Positions 17,114 through 25,874 of a stretch of 64,000 bases of DNA are shown piece after piece. Source of the DNA: Lacrimispora sphenoides JCM 1415 (lineage in GTDB: Bacteria; Bacillota; Clostridia; Lachnospirales; Lachnospiraceae); assembly GCF_900105615.1 (NCBI RefSeq), contig NZ_LT630003.1:4290501-4354500 (forward strand), written 5' to 3'. The notes beneath the pieces were generated by a model. The model ran no database searches. It saw only the letters and a list, made by a program, of their open reading frames with translations, and had not been told where the DNA came from. The stretch's first letter is position 1. The number at the start of each line of letters is the position of its first letter. The position numbers and the translations under genes are program-made.

Positions 17114-18928
17114 ATGAAAAAAAAGAATACAAATGCCGATGATTCCGGCAAAGAAGCAGGTTCTCTGATAAAAAACCTATCTGTCGGCAAAAAACTGATT
17201 CTAGGTTTTGGCATAATACTGCTGATCATTATAGCATCCACTTCAATATCCGCATGGAACACGAAAAATCTCGGATTCCAGGTGGAACGCTATTACCGCT
17301 ATACCGTACCAAACTCCAACAGCACATGGACCATGAGATCCGGGCTGGCTTCGGCACAAAAATATCTTCTTCAGGCAATTCTTGACGATAATATCCAGTC
17401 TGTACAGGATAGCCTTGCCAGGGCCCAGGAACAGGAAGAAAGCGTTTCCGGCGCATTGGAGACATTTGCAGGCAACCAGTCTTCCAGTGCAAGAGATAAC
17501 GATATCGCACAGATAAGAGATTTGTTATCAAAGACCAAGTCTGCCAGAGAAGAGATTTCAGGGCTGCTTCAAGCTTCCTCCAAAGGAAACAGCAGCAAGG
17601 CCTATGAGTCATATAAAAATAATTATTCACCTGCCATTGATCAGGCCGAAGAAATCCTGTCTGGTTTTTCAACAATCCAGCTGCAGTTTGCTGTTTCCCA
17701 AAAGGAGGAAGCGCAGAACTTCATGAAATCAGCCTGGTTTTCCTTTTCCTTGTCGCTGTTGATTTCTCTTCTGTTTACCCTTTTCATCACCATGATCATC
17801 AGAAAATCAATTTTGGATCCTGTGAAAGAAATCGAACTGGTTTACAAGGAAATATCAAAGGGAAATTTACAGGCCCAGATTACATATGTAAGCAAAGATG
17901 AGCTGGGAAGCATGGCTGAAAACATCAGAAATACAAATGCTGCCATAACCTCCTATATCCGTGACATTACGGAAAAGCTAAATCTTCTGTCACAGGGAGA
18001 TATGCGTTTTTCCATGGATTTAGACTATGTGGGGGACTTTGAAGCCATTAAAAAGGCAATTATAAAAACCGTTTCCTCTTTAAATCGTACCCTCATTATG
18101 ATCGATGTTGCCGCACAACAGGTAAATACAGGAACAGAACAGGTATCGGCAGGAGCACAGCAGCTTGCAGCCGGTTCCACAGAACAGGCCGCCTCTGTAG
18201 AGGAACTCTCCTCCTCCATTGCAAGCATCACGGAACAGGCTGCAGAAAATTCAAAAAATGTTATAAAAGCAACCGAATATGTGGCTCAAACCAGCCATAA
18301 CGTTAAAAACGGCGGTGCACATATGAAGCAGCTTACAAAAGCAATGGACAATATCGCCATCTTTTCCGATCAGATAACCAATATAACAAAGGTGATTGAG
18401 GACATTGCGTTCCAAACCAATATCCTCTCCCTAAACGCAGCCATTGAAGCCGCCCGGGCAGGAACCGCAGGAAAGGGCTTCTCCGTAGTAGCTGACGAAG
18501 TCCGTAATCTTGCTGCCAAATCTGCGGAGGCTGCAAAACAGACAGCGGAGCTGATACAGAATTCCGTAAACGCGGTACAGGAAGGCACTGAAATCACTGA
18601 AAAAACCGCTCAGATTCTGGATGATATTGATAAAACCACCGGCTTTATCAATGATATCGTCAATAAGATCAACCAATCGGCTTCTGAGCAGGCCTCTTCC
18701 ATTGATGAGATCCGCATAGGGCTGGAGCAGGTATCGGCAGTTATACAGGCAAATGCAGCAACAGCAGAGGAAAATTCGGCCTCCAGCGAGGAAATGAGCG
18801 CTCAGGCCAATACACTGCGGGAAGAAGTGGACAAATTCCAATTGGATACTGAACAAAAGACAGAGATAAAAAGAACAAAAGAGTATGAATATGAGGCCAG
18901 GACGGAATCGTCTTTTGAAAAGTATTAA
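17114..18928 (+). CDS. Methyl-accepting chemotaxis protein (four-helix-bundle sensor)
   Basis: A 604-residue transmembrane chemoreceptor. First helix at about 29-47, an extracellular helical segment of about 160 residues resembling the 4HB_MCP domain, second helix at about 208-230, then HAMP and the signalling coiled coil. The signalling tip [18 protein letters not shown] is well conserved, followed by [16 protein letters not shown], which docks CheA and CheW. Ligand unknown. No flagellar or che gene is in this window, so it must feed a pathway encoded elsewhere. Single gene with its own terminator. Confidence 0.92.
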   Translation: MKKKNTNADDSGKEAGSLIKNLSVGKKLILGFGIILLIIIASTSISAWNTKNLGFQVERYYRYTVPNSNSTWTMRSGLASAQKYLLQAILDDNIQSVQDSLARAQEQEESVSGALETFAGNQSSSARDNDIAQIRDLLSKTKSAREEISGLLQASSKGNSSKAYESYKNNYSPAIDQAEEILSGFSTIQLQFAVSQKEEAQNFMKSAWFSFSLSLLISLLFTLFITMIIRKSILDPVKEIELVYKEISKGNLQAQITYVSKDELGSMAENIRNTNAAITSYIRDITEKLNLLSQGDMRFSMDLDYVGDFEAIKKAIIKTVSSLNRTLIMIDVAAQQVNTGTEQVSAGAQQLAAGSTEQAASVEELSSSIASITEQAAENSKNVIKATEYVAQTSHNVKNGGAHMKQLTKAMDNIAIFSDQITNITKVIEDIAFQTNILSLNAAIEAARAGTAGKGFSVVADEVRNLAAKSAEAAKQTAELIQNSVNAVQEGTEITEKTAQILDDIDKTTGFINDIVNKINQSASEQASSIDEIRIGLEQVSAVIQANAATAEENSASSEEMSAQANTLREEVDKFQLDTEQKTEIKRTKEYEYEARTESSFEKY

Positions 18929-18957
18929 TTAAAACAGAAATCCATAATGCCATATGA

Positions 18958-18994
18958 AAGGGCGTTGATCTATTAAAATCAACGCCCTTTTTTA
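18958..18994 (+). terminator. Strong terminator after the chemoreceptor gene
   Basis: Perfect 12-bp stem AAGGGCGTTGAT / ATCAACGCCCTT around an 8-base loop, then TTTTTT. On the minus strand it could also serve the convergent hydrolase gene, although the T-tract there is short. Confidence 0.9.
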
Positions 18995-19026
18995 TGTCCT
19001 TAACAATGGTACTGTTTTCCCTTTTT

Positions 19027-19845
19027 CTAACAATCCACGCTGGCGAATTCGGAAAGAACCTTATTGAATTCGTCCTTTTGGTCATAGAAGGTCGCATGAC
19101 CGCTGAATTCAAAGGATTCCAGCCTGGAGTTTTTAATGCATTGATGCTGGATCTCACCCAGATCATAAGGGACAACCTGATCATGGATCCCATGAATGAT
19201 CAGAGTTGGAACATCAATTGCCTCCAGATCCGAAAATAATACCTCTTCGAGCCAGGTATTAGCAATGGCTGCCGTCGCCCAGCCAGCTGCCTGCAGACCA
19301 AGCTGGAAAAACCATTGGGAGAACGGATAAGTAATATGCTGGAAGAAAAAAATATCTCCAAAATTATTTAACATGTTGGGACGGTCGGCGTAGGTTCCGT
19401 TTATGATTTGAGTTACTACGTCTTTATCAAGTCCATATGGGAAGTTCGGCCGTTTCACAAGGCTTGGCGCTGCAGCAGCGAATAAAGCAAGTCTTGCTAC
19501 CCCAAAGCCCCTGTGCCTTGCCATGTACCTTATGGCAATCGCCCCTCCGGTGGAATGCCCAGCCAGGGTAATATTCCTAAGATTCAGTACATCAATGACC
19601 ACTCTGACATCATCGGCCAGCCGGTCATAATCATACCCACAAAACGGCTTATCAGAATCCCCGAATCCTCTTGTATCAATGCCGATACACCGGAACCCCA
19701 TGGCAGGAAGCACATCAAACTGGTATTCAAAAAGCTTATGGCTTCCCGGCCATCCATGAAGAAATAAAATGGTATTTTCGCAATCCGGATTAAGATCCTC
19801 TACGTAGATGTTTACATTCTTTTCAACGGTTATATAGTATCCCAT
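19027..19845 (-). CDS. Alpha/beta-hydrolase fold enzyme
   Basis: A 272-residue cytoplasmic hydrolase. The catalytic triad is visible: nucleophile Ser98 in AGHSTGG, Asp222 in HGIHDQVVP and His250 in FSGHATF; HGWPGS (residues 30-35) forms the oxyanion hole. The sequence is of the haloperoxidase/esterase type with a lid region around residues 130-200. Substrate cannot be predicted. Start is uncertain: ATG 19845 is chosen, but GTG 19860 in frame is possible and neither has a strong ribosome binding site. It stands alone downstream of the TOPRIM gene (108-base gap). Confidence 0.82.
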   Translation of the reverse strand: MGYYITVEKNVNIYVEDLNPDCENTILFLHGWPGSHKLFEYQFDVLPAMGFRCIGIDTRGFGDSDKPFCGYDYDRLADDVRVVIDVLNLRNITLAGHSTGGAIAIRYMARHRGFGVARLALFAAAAPSLVKRPNFPYGLDKDVVTQIINGTYADRPNMLNNFGDIFFFQHITYPFSQWFFQLGLQAAGWATAAIANTWLEEVLFSDLEAIDVPTLIIHGIHDQVVPYDLGEIQHQCIKNSRLESFEFSGHATFYDQKDEFNKVLSEFASVDC

Positions 19846-19953
19846 GATCTCGCTCTGCACAATATGTTTATTCTATGTTATTCCCTCTCCTTAACCATCG
19901 TTCCGGTTTTTTCAAATAAATACTTAGTGCAGGGCGCAATCAAATTCTTCCTG

Positions 19954-20643
19954 TTAACCTTCCTTAAGAAGCAGATGGAGATTACAGTGCCGGTGTAATG
20001 AATTGAGACCCTGCATAATAAAGTTCCATGTCTCACGAAAATCCCCCGGTACTGCAAAATCATCCGATGAGATAAATGCCTGAAAGCCTTTCTGATCAGA
20101 ACCATACTTATCTGCAAAAGCATCTGCATAATTTACCTTTTCATCGTCAGTCAGATTCCCATGATTGTTGTGAAGCACATGCTCAAGATTCCGGGAAAAA
20201 TAAAAAATAGAATACGGAATTTTACCCACTGCGTCGGCCGTACTAAGCCGGTACAGCACCTGGGATTTTCTTAAATTCCGGTCAATGACCCCCTCAGGAT
20301 CTGCCGATTCGATCCGGTCATCAAAATATCGGATTGTCCCCGTTGAGCTTTTTACAACCTTGTCCGCCGGAATAAACGCCCCGTCAATGTCAACAAGATG
20401 AATCACCTTAAGAATGTCTTTTTTATTAAAGCCATACCGTTTTCTTTCCACCTCTATGTGCTCATTGACCGTTTTAACGGCATTGTTGCCTGATACCGAC
20501 CAGTTGCTTGTCATATCGCCGTGAACCACATGGAAACGGACATCTTCCCTCTGAAATGCTTTTTTAAGAACCGGACTTAATGTCTCCTCGTCAGTGGGCC
20601 CTTCAACGATAAACAGGATTACTTTTTTAGTCTTGGCCGCCAT
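19954..20643 (-). CDS. TOPRIM-like protein partner of AAA ATPase (RloB/DUF4435-like); putative defence effector
   Basis: A 229-residue protein. The N-terminus carries VILFIVEGPTDEE, with Glu14 in the position of the TOPRIM catalytic glutamate, and HLVDIDGAF with Asp85-x-Asp87, the metal-binding pair of TOPRIM domains. This is the pattern of small nuclease-like proteins paired with OLD/RloA-type ATPases in phage defence (RloB, AbiLii, PARIS AriB). Its start overlaps the ATPase end by 17 bases, so the two are co-translated. I cannot place it firmly in one named family. C-terminal half unassigned. Confidence 0.65.
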   Translation of the reverse strand: MAAKTKKVILFIVEGPTDEETLSPVLKKAFQREDVRFHVVHGDMTSNWSVSGNNAVKTVNEHIEVERKRYGFNKKDILKVIHLVDIDGAFIPADKVVKSSTGTIRYFDDRIESADPEGVIDRNLRKSQVLYRLSTADAVGKIPYSIFYFSRNLEHVLHNNHGNLTDDEKVNYADAFADKYGSDQKGFQAFISSDDFAVPGDFRETWNFIMQGLNSLHRHCNLHLLLKEG

Positions 20644-22036
20644 CCCTTACCGTCTTTCCGGCACGCCTGAATGCACGGCCAATTTCCACACTGTCTGTCT
20701 CTTCATAAATAGCTTCTTTTTGACCGCCCAATATGATGCTCCGCAAATACATATCCCGCAAATTATGATTGCTCTTTATGTTCTGCAGACGGATATACCG
20801 GTTGGATGGATTTGTGGTGGAAAATACAATGCTGCTTTTATGAATCATTTCCAATGCCCGCAAGTTATGTGATGTGAAGATCAGCTGCCCCCTCGCACCC
20901 TTTTCAAAGACAGAAAGCAGTTCCCCTAAAAGATATTCATATACACCTGCATCCAGTTCATCAATAATCAAACACATGGAAGCATTGTTATAAACGCACA
21001 TGAGGGCATTAAGAACGGAAATGATCTTAATGATCCCTTCCGACTCATATTTCAAGGGAATTGTAATTTCTCCGCGTTTTGAAATTAATTCGACTCTGTG
21101 TCCTTCTTCCCCCCGTTCAAGAAGCTGCTCACCAAAGTCATAAATTCCAATGGAGAGGCCGGGAATCATGGCGTCAAGAACCACATTCATCTCATGAAGG
21201 ATCTTCCTGGCCATTTCAAAATGTTCTTTACTGATCACTGACGGTTCATCAAGCCTTATAAGCAAATCACCTTTTGCGATCCTTTCACCGAGATCCAGGC
21301 GGAACGCAAACGGGATCATGAAATCCATACTGATTGCTCCTGCACGGGCATTGGAAATTACGAACAGGTTCATGCCTGCATATTGATAAAGGGATTGGAT
21401 GATATAAGCATAATCCTCAGACGCGCCTTCAGAAGCGGATAAAAATACCCCCCTGCCTTCCGGTCCGAAGATAAAAGAAACCAGATCTTTCCGGGCAATT
21501 TTCTTTGCAACGCTTAAATTTACTTTATTTTCATCATTCTCCCGTATTAAATCTTCCAGCCGGTATTTTGGCGTAAATGTTGGCCCTTCTGAATGCAGTC
21601 CGTAATCGATCAAGGCTTTTTTGCTTTCAAACTTTTCTCCGGTCCAGGCTGCGGAACAGAGGGCTTCGTGTTCTATCTCGAACTCACTTTTGGAAATCCT
21701 TTTTAACTGGACAGAATATTCAGCCATGGTTTTTTTACTGTCTGTCTGGATTATAAACTTAACGGTAATTGTACAGGTTTCCATGTCTTTGGAAATATAA
21801 TGAACCACTTCCCTGGACAGGGGCCGCCCCGTTAGTAAAGTCTGAACGAACTCCATTGCTTCAATAACCGCGGTTTTCCCTGAACCGTTCTGGCCATAAA
21901 TGCCGAGAATGTCCGCTGTTTTTGAGAAATAATCCTTATTCCCTGCAGACGGCATTATAATTCTGCCATACTGGGTATTCTTAAATCCTTTTAATTCAAT
22001 CTCACTTACGCGAACCATCGTCTGAACCACGCCCAT
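20627..22036 (-). CDS. AAA15/21-type ATPase, RloA/AbiLi-like; putative defence ATPase
   Basis: A 469-residue ABC-like ATPase of the kind found in OLD, AbiL, PARIS and RloA systems. It opens with a typical RVSEIELKGFKN strand, Walker A GQNGSGKT (residues 48-55), a signature-like LKYESEGI (about 329-335), Walker B with Asp359-Glu360 in CLIIDELDAG, and a His switch TSHN (388-391). There is no fused nuclease domain; the TOPRIM part is supplied by the next gene. I chose the ATG at 22036 because AAGGAG lies just in front; an ATG ten codons upstream lacks this. The NusG-II gene lies 128 bases upstream on the same strand and is probably separate. Confidence 0.8.
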   Translation of the reverse strand: MGVVQTMVRVSEIELKGFKNTQYGRIIMPSAGNKDYFSKTADILGIYGQNGSGKTAVIEAMEFVQTLLTGRPLSREVVHYISKDMETCTITVKFIIQTDSKKTMAEYSVQLKRISKSEFEIEHEALCSAAWTGEKFESKKALIDYGLHSEGPTFTPKYRLEDLIRENDENKVNLSVAKKIARKDLVSFIFGPEGRGVFLSASEGASEDYAYIIQSLYQYAGMNLFVISNARAGAISMDFMIPFAFRLDLGERIAKGDLLIRLDEPSVISKEHFEMARKILHEMNVVLDAMIPGLSIGIYDFGEQLLERGEEGHRVELISKRGEITIPLKYESEGIIKIISVLNALMCVYNNASMCLIIDELDAGVYEYLLGELLSVFEKGARGQLIFTSHNLRALEMIHKSSIVFSTTNPSNRYIRLQNIKSNHNLRDMYLRSIILGGQKEAIYEETDSVEIGRAFRRAGKTVRDGGQD

Positions 22037-22164
22037 ATCAGCTCCTTCCCTGATCCCCAGGATCATTTAGCCCCTAAAACCTGTAATTATTTTTACATAA
22101 CGATACATTTTATTCCGATATTGGATATGATTCTCCAGAAACAGGAGATATATTCGGCGATTCC

Positions 22165-22530
22165 TTATTCTTCCCCTTCGATTGTGACTACCACCCGATT
22201 AGGCAGGCAGACAATCAGTTCCCCGCTTCTGTGGATCTTGCCCGTGCGGACACATACCTTATCAGGGCAGGAAGCATCCGTAATGCTGGCATAACCGTCT
22301 TTAATGATCAGATGATCCGTACCGCCATACCCATCAATAACCATGTCAGCATCTTTATGAAGATCCAGGGTTGCCACTATTTCGCCGTCTACAGTGACCA
22401 CCACCTGCTCCGCCGGCTTTCTGTTTTTGACATAAAATATCCCTGAGAGCAGTCCTGATATCACCAGAATGGCAGCAATCAGGATCAGCTCTCTCCTTTG
22501 TATTACTGTTAATTTTTTTACAAACTTCAT
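22165..22530 (-). CDS. NusG domain II membrane protein linked to flavin-based electron transfer
   Basis: A 121-residue protein with one N-terminal helix (about residues 15-34) and an extracytoplasmic NusG-domain-II fold. The hallmark is ITDASCPDKVCVRTGKI ... GELIVCLPNRVVVTI, with three cysteines. These small proteins occur repeatedly beside ApbE, FMN-binding and quinone genes in Firmicutes, but their biochemical role is not settled. Here it is divergent from the electron-transfer operon, sharing a 305-base promoter region, so a link by regulation is likely. RBS AGAGGT 5 bases before ATG. Confidence 0.8.
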   Translation of the reverse strand: MKFVKKLTVIQRRELILIAAILVISGLLSGIFYVKNRKPAEQVVVTVDGEIVATLDLHKDADMVIDGYGGTDHLIIKDGYASITDASCPDKVCVRTGKIHRSGELIVCLPNRVVVTIEGEE

Positions 22531-22835
22531 CTGTTACCTCTTATTTCTCTTAAATGTAATATCCTGAGATTTCATTATAACATAACAGTCTTGTTTATAA
22601 AATAAAAATTAGTCTAAAATCATTATAGAACACCTTGTATTGCCAGCCCGATTTGGATATCCGGAAACGAATGACCGGCTCCTTTTGACAGGCAATTCTC
22701 TATCTATGTAATAAGTTACAAAAAGTGGAAAAAGTGATCGATTTGCGATAAAATTATGGTAAAAATCATTCCCTTATGTTATAATAATGTCAAAGTGGCA
22801 TTTTGCGTGCCGCTATCATACAAGGAGGGGAAGAC
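22531..22835. promoter_or_regulatory. Divergent promoter region of NusG-II gene and electron-transfer operon
   Basis: Both sides carry the same extended -10 element TGTTATAAT. On the minus strand it is at 22582-22574 (for the NusG-II gene) and on the plus strand at 22777-22785 (for the ndh operon). No convincing -35 hexamer precedes either, which fits extended -10 promoters that may need an activator. The central 22600-22740 has no open frame or clear operator. Confidence 0.55.
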
Positions 22836-24863
22836 TTGAAAAGAATAGTAGTGTTAGGTGCCGGTTATGCCGGTATTTTAACTGCCAAAAAATTGGAAAA
22901 AAAATTCCGCAAGATGAAGATGGAGGACGAGGTAAGTATCTCCATCATAGACAGGCATCCGTTCCATACCATGCTAACAGAACTTCATGAAGTGGCCGCT
23001 GGAAGGGTAGAGGAAGACAGTATCCGCATCAGCCTGAAAAAAGTATTTGCCGGAAGGAATGTGGAAATCATTACTGACACCATCAGTCATATTTCCATTG
23101 AAGAGAAGAAATTGACGGGAAACAAGGGCGAATACGATTATGACTATCTAATCCTGGCCGCAGGCTCTAAGCCCACCTATTTCGGTGTGGAAGGTGCAGA
23201 GAAGAATTCTTATAAGCTTTGGTCTTATGAAGATGCTGTTTTATTAAAAGAACGGATTCACCATGTATTCCGCAAAGCGGCCTGTGAACCGGACGAGGCA
23301 GAAAAACGCCGCCTTTTGACGTTCTACGTCGTAGGCGCAGGTTTTACCGGTGTGGAAATGGCTGGAGAACTGGCAGAATATGTGCCCTTCTTATGTGATG
23401 AGTATGAAATAGAACCGTCTCTCGTCTCCATGTACAACGTAGATGTTTTAAAGCGGGCAGTGCCCATTCTTCCGGAAAAGCTGTCCGGCAAGGTAGAAAA
23501 GCGCCTGACAAAGATGGGCGTAAAGGTAATGATGGAAACCGGCGTGACCGCCATTGGCGAGGATTTCATCGAACTGAATCAGGATGGAAGGAAAAACCGT
23601 TATCCATCCGGTACAACCATCTGGACCGCCGGTATTGAAAGCGCAGATATTACAGGAGAAGCGGCCAAGACGCTTGAATCCGTAGGGCGCGGAAGAATCC
23701 AGGTAGATTCTTTCTTAAGAGCCAAAGACCACGAAGAAGTTTACGTAGTCGGTGACAACATGATGTATGTACCTCAGGGAGAAAATGCACCTGTTCCCCA
23801 GATGGTAGAAAACTGTGAGCAGAGCGCTCATACAGCCGCCCATAATCTGGTATGTGCCATTGCTGGTACCGGAGCGATGGAGGAGTATAAACCGTCCTTC
23901 CATGGCGTTATGGTTTCTGTAGGAGGCCGCTACGGAGTGGCACGGGTAGGACTTCCCAATCTCATGTTTAACCTGTGTTCCTTCTTTGCCATGCTTTCCA
24001 AGCATTTTATCAATGTTATTTATTTTATTCAGGTATTGGGTTGGAATAAAGTGTGGAGCTATGTGTGCCACGAATTCTTTACCGTACGCAACCGCAGAAG
24101 CTTCCTGGGAGGCCATTTCTCCAACAGGACTCCAAGCTTCCTGCTGATGCCGCTGCGTGTATGGCTGGGTGCCGTATGGGTATTTGAAGGCGTTATGAAG
24201 ATTGTTGAAGGCTGGATGGATCAGCCCATGCTGAGCGGATTCTTTGGAGGAGCCAATCAATTCTTCAATAACATTCTGGCTCCCTACGGGATCAGCGGAA
24301 TCGGAGGAGCAGTTCCTTCGGCTGATGCGGTCTCCAGTGCAACTTCTGCTGCTGCAGATGCGGTAGCCAGTGCCACTGGTGCTGCTGCTGGTGCTGCAGA
24401 TGCAGTTTCCAGTGGTGTAGCAGTTTTCTCCTATCATATTTTAGGATTAATCGACGCTACCCTTGTCAGTTCCAAAGGCATTTCCCATTCGACTCTGTCT
24501 GATTATGCCTTTAAACTGGATTTTGCTCCTATGAACTGGTTTGTGAATACTGTGATCCTGCCTAACGGCGGACTTCAGCTGTTTATGCAGCGCGGTATCG
24601 TAATCGCGGAGATCCTGATCGGTCTTGCTTTAATGGCAGGATTATTCAACTTCCTTTCCTCAGCAGCCTCCCTGGTGCTTCAGTTCATGTTTGTGTGCAC
24701 GACTGGTCTTTACTTAAACACGTTCTGGATGATTTTCGCCGGTATCGCAGTGTTAGTCGGCGGCGGCAGAACCCTTGGCCTTGATTATTATTTCATGCCC
24801 TGGCTTAAGAAAAAATGGAGAAAACTTCCCTTTATAAGGAAGTGGTATTTATACAATGACTAA
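22836..24863 (+). CDS. ndh2: Type II NADH dehydrogenase with C-terminal membrane domain (extracellular electron transfer Ndh2)
   Basis: Oxidises cytosolic NADH and passes electrons to membrane quinone. Residues 1-400 are a two-dinucleotide flavoprotein: VVLGAGYAG at the start, the NADH site VVGAGFTGVEMAGEL and the FAD signature YVVGDNMM. Unlike respiratory NDH-2 (about 400-450 residues) it continues to 675 residues with several helices that include a DoxX-like segment (RVWLGAVWVFEGVMKIVEG). This C-terminal membrane part is what distinguishes the Listeria Ndh2 used for extracellular electron transfer. A 40-residue Ala/Ser-rich stretch (about 490-530) interrupts it. The start is a TTG at 22836, preceded by AAGGAGGGG; no ATG fits. 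It overlaps the next gene by 8 bases. Confidence 0.88.
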   Translation: MKRIVVLGAGYAGILTAKKLEKKFRKMKMEDEVSISIIDRHPFHTMLTELHEVAAGRVEEDSIRISLKKVFAGRNVEIITDTISHISIEEKKLTGNKGEYDYDYLILAAGSKPTYFGVEGAEKNSYKLWSYEDAVLLKERIHHVFRKAACEPDEAEKRRLLTFYVVGAGFTGVEMAGELAEYVPFLCDEYEIEPSLVSMYNVDVLKRAVPILPEKLSGKVEKRLTKMGVKVMMETGVTAIGEDFIELNQDGRKNRYPSGTTIWTAGIESADITGEAAKTLESVGRGRIQVDSFLRAKDHEEVYVVGDNMMYVPQGENAPVPQMVENCEQSAHTAAHNLVCAIAGTGAMEEYKPSFHGVMVSVGGRYGVARVGLPNLMFNLCSFFAMLSKHFINVIYFIQVLGWNKVWSYVCHEFFTVRNRRSFLGGHFSNRTPSFLLMPLRVWLGAVWVFEGVMKIVEGWMDQPMLSGFFGGANQFFNNILAPYGISGIGGAVPSADAVSSATSAAADAVASATGAAAGAADAVSSGVAVFSYHILGLIDATLVSSKGISHSTLSDYAFKLDFAPMNWFVNTVILPNGGLQLFMQRGIVIAEILIGLALMAGLFNFLSSAASLVLQFMFVCTTGLYLNTFWMIFAGIAVLVGGGRTLGLDYYFMPWLKKKWRKLPFIRKWYLYND

Positions 24864-25842
24864 TAGAGAATTGTTGGAGGATGCAGACAGCCTGAGGTAT
24901 GGTTTTGAAGAGGCCTTCCAATTAATGGCATCGGCTGTGGAAAAGCATTTATCTTCAGCGCCTCCTGTCATCAGGACTTATACGGCCCATCTGGCAAAGT
25001 CCACAGGTAAATTCATCCGTGCTTATGGGCTGATGGCCTGTTCCATGGATGAAGAGGATAAAGTTCCTGCAGATGCCATTACCCTGGCTTCTGCAGTGGA
25101 ACTGCTGCATTTGGCCACCCTGGTCCATGATGATGTAATCGATGACGCTGATACAAGGCGGGGGATCGATACGCTTCAAAAGAGATTTGGCAAAAAAGCG
25201 GCGGTCATTTGCGGAGATTACCTCTTATCCCTGGCACTTAAACTGGCGGTTTCCATTCCTAAAAGAAAAGAATACGAAGCCCTGGATATGTCCAATTATC
25301 TATGCAGAATCTGCATGGGAGAATTACGCCAGGAAATCAACAATGGGAACCTGGATCTATCCGTTTACCGCTATCTAAGCATCATCAAAGGAAAAACAGC
25401 GGCGCTTTTTGAAGCATCCTTTCACGGCGGCGCCATGCTGTCCACAACGGATGAGAGAAAATTACGCATGTACCGTAAGGTCGGCAATGATGTTGGCATG
25501 ATTTTTCAGCTCATGGATGACTGTATTGATTATGAGATGGATGAAAATGATGCTAAGAAAAACGTCCGGTCCGATTATGAAGAAGGAGTTGTCACCTTGC
25601 CTCTCATTCATGCCATGAAACAGGATGAGAACTTTTTAATGCAGGTTAAAAACGGCCTGGTTTCCGCGAAGGAACTCTATGACAGAGTTTTGGAAGCCGG
25701 CGGAACCGCTTATACAAAAGCAATGGCTGGCAGATACTATACAAAAGCAGTAAGCACCATCGGAGCACTTAATTTATCCGAGGCCAAGATGGCCAGGATC
25801 ATGACCGTGGTGGATAAATCTTATTATGGTATTAAAAAATAA
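24856..25842 (+). CDS. dmkB: Polyprenyl diphosphate synthase (demethylmenaquinone side chain; DmkB-like)
   Basis: Makes the long isoprenoid tail of the quinone from IPP and an allylic primer. The first Asp-rich motif is HDDVIDDADTRRG (Asp92, Asp93, Asp96) and the second is FQLMDDCIDYE (Asp221, Asp222, Asp225), both intact. GKFIR and FEASFHGG are also typical of trans-prenyltransferases. At 328 residues it matches HepT/IspB-type enzymes. Its place between Ndh2 and the flavinylated lipoprotein corresponds to DmkB of the Listeria locus. Chain length cannot be predicted safely. Confidence 0.9.
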   Translation: MTNRELLEDADSLRYGFEEAFQLMASAVEKHLSSAPPVIRTYTAHLAKSTGKFIRAYGLMACSMDEEDKVPADAITLASAVELLHLATLVHDDVIDDADTRRGIDTLQKRFGKKAAVICGDYLLSLALKLAVSIPKRKEYEALDMSNYLCRICMGELRQEINNGNLDLSVYRYLSIIKGKTAALFEASFHGGAMLSTTDERKLRMYRKVGNDVGMIFQLMDDCIDYEMDENDAKKNVRSDYEEGVVTLPLIHAMKQDENFLMQVKNGLVSAKELYDRVLEAGGTAYTKAMAGRYYTKAVSTIGALNLSEAKMARIMTVVDKSYYGIKK

Positions 25843-25874
25843 AATATAAAGCAACATAAGGAGGAGTTTTAACT

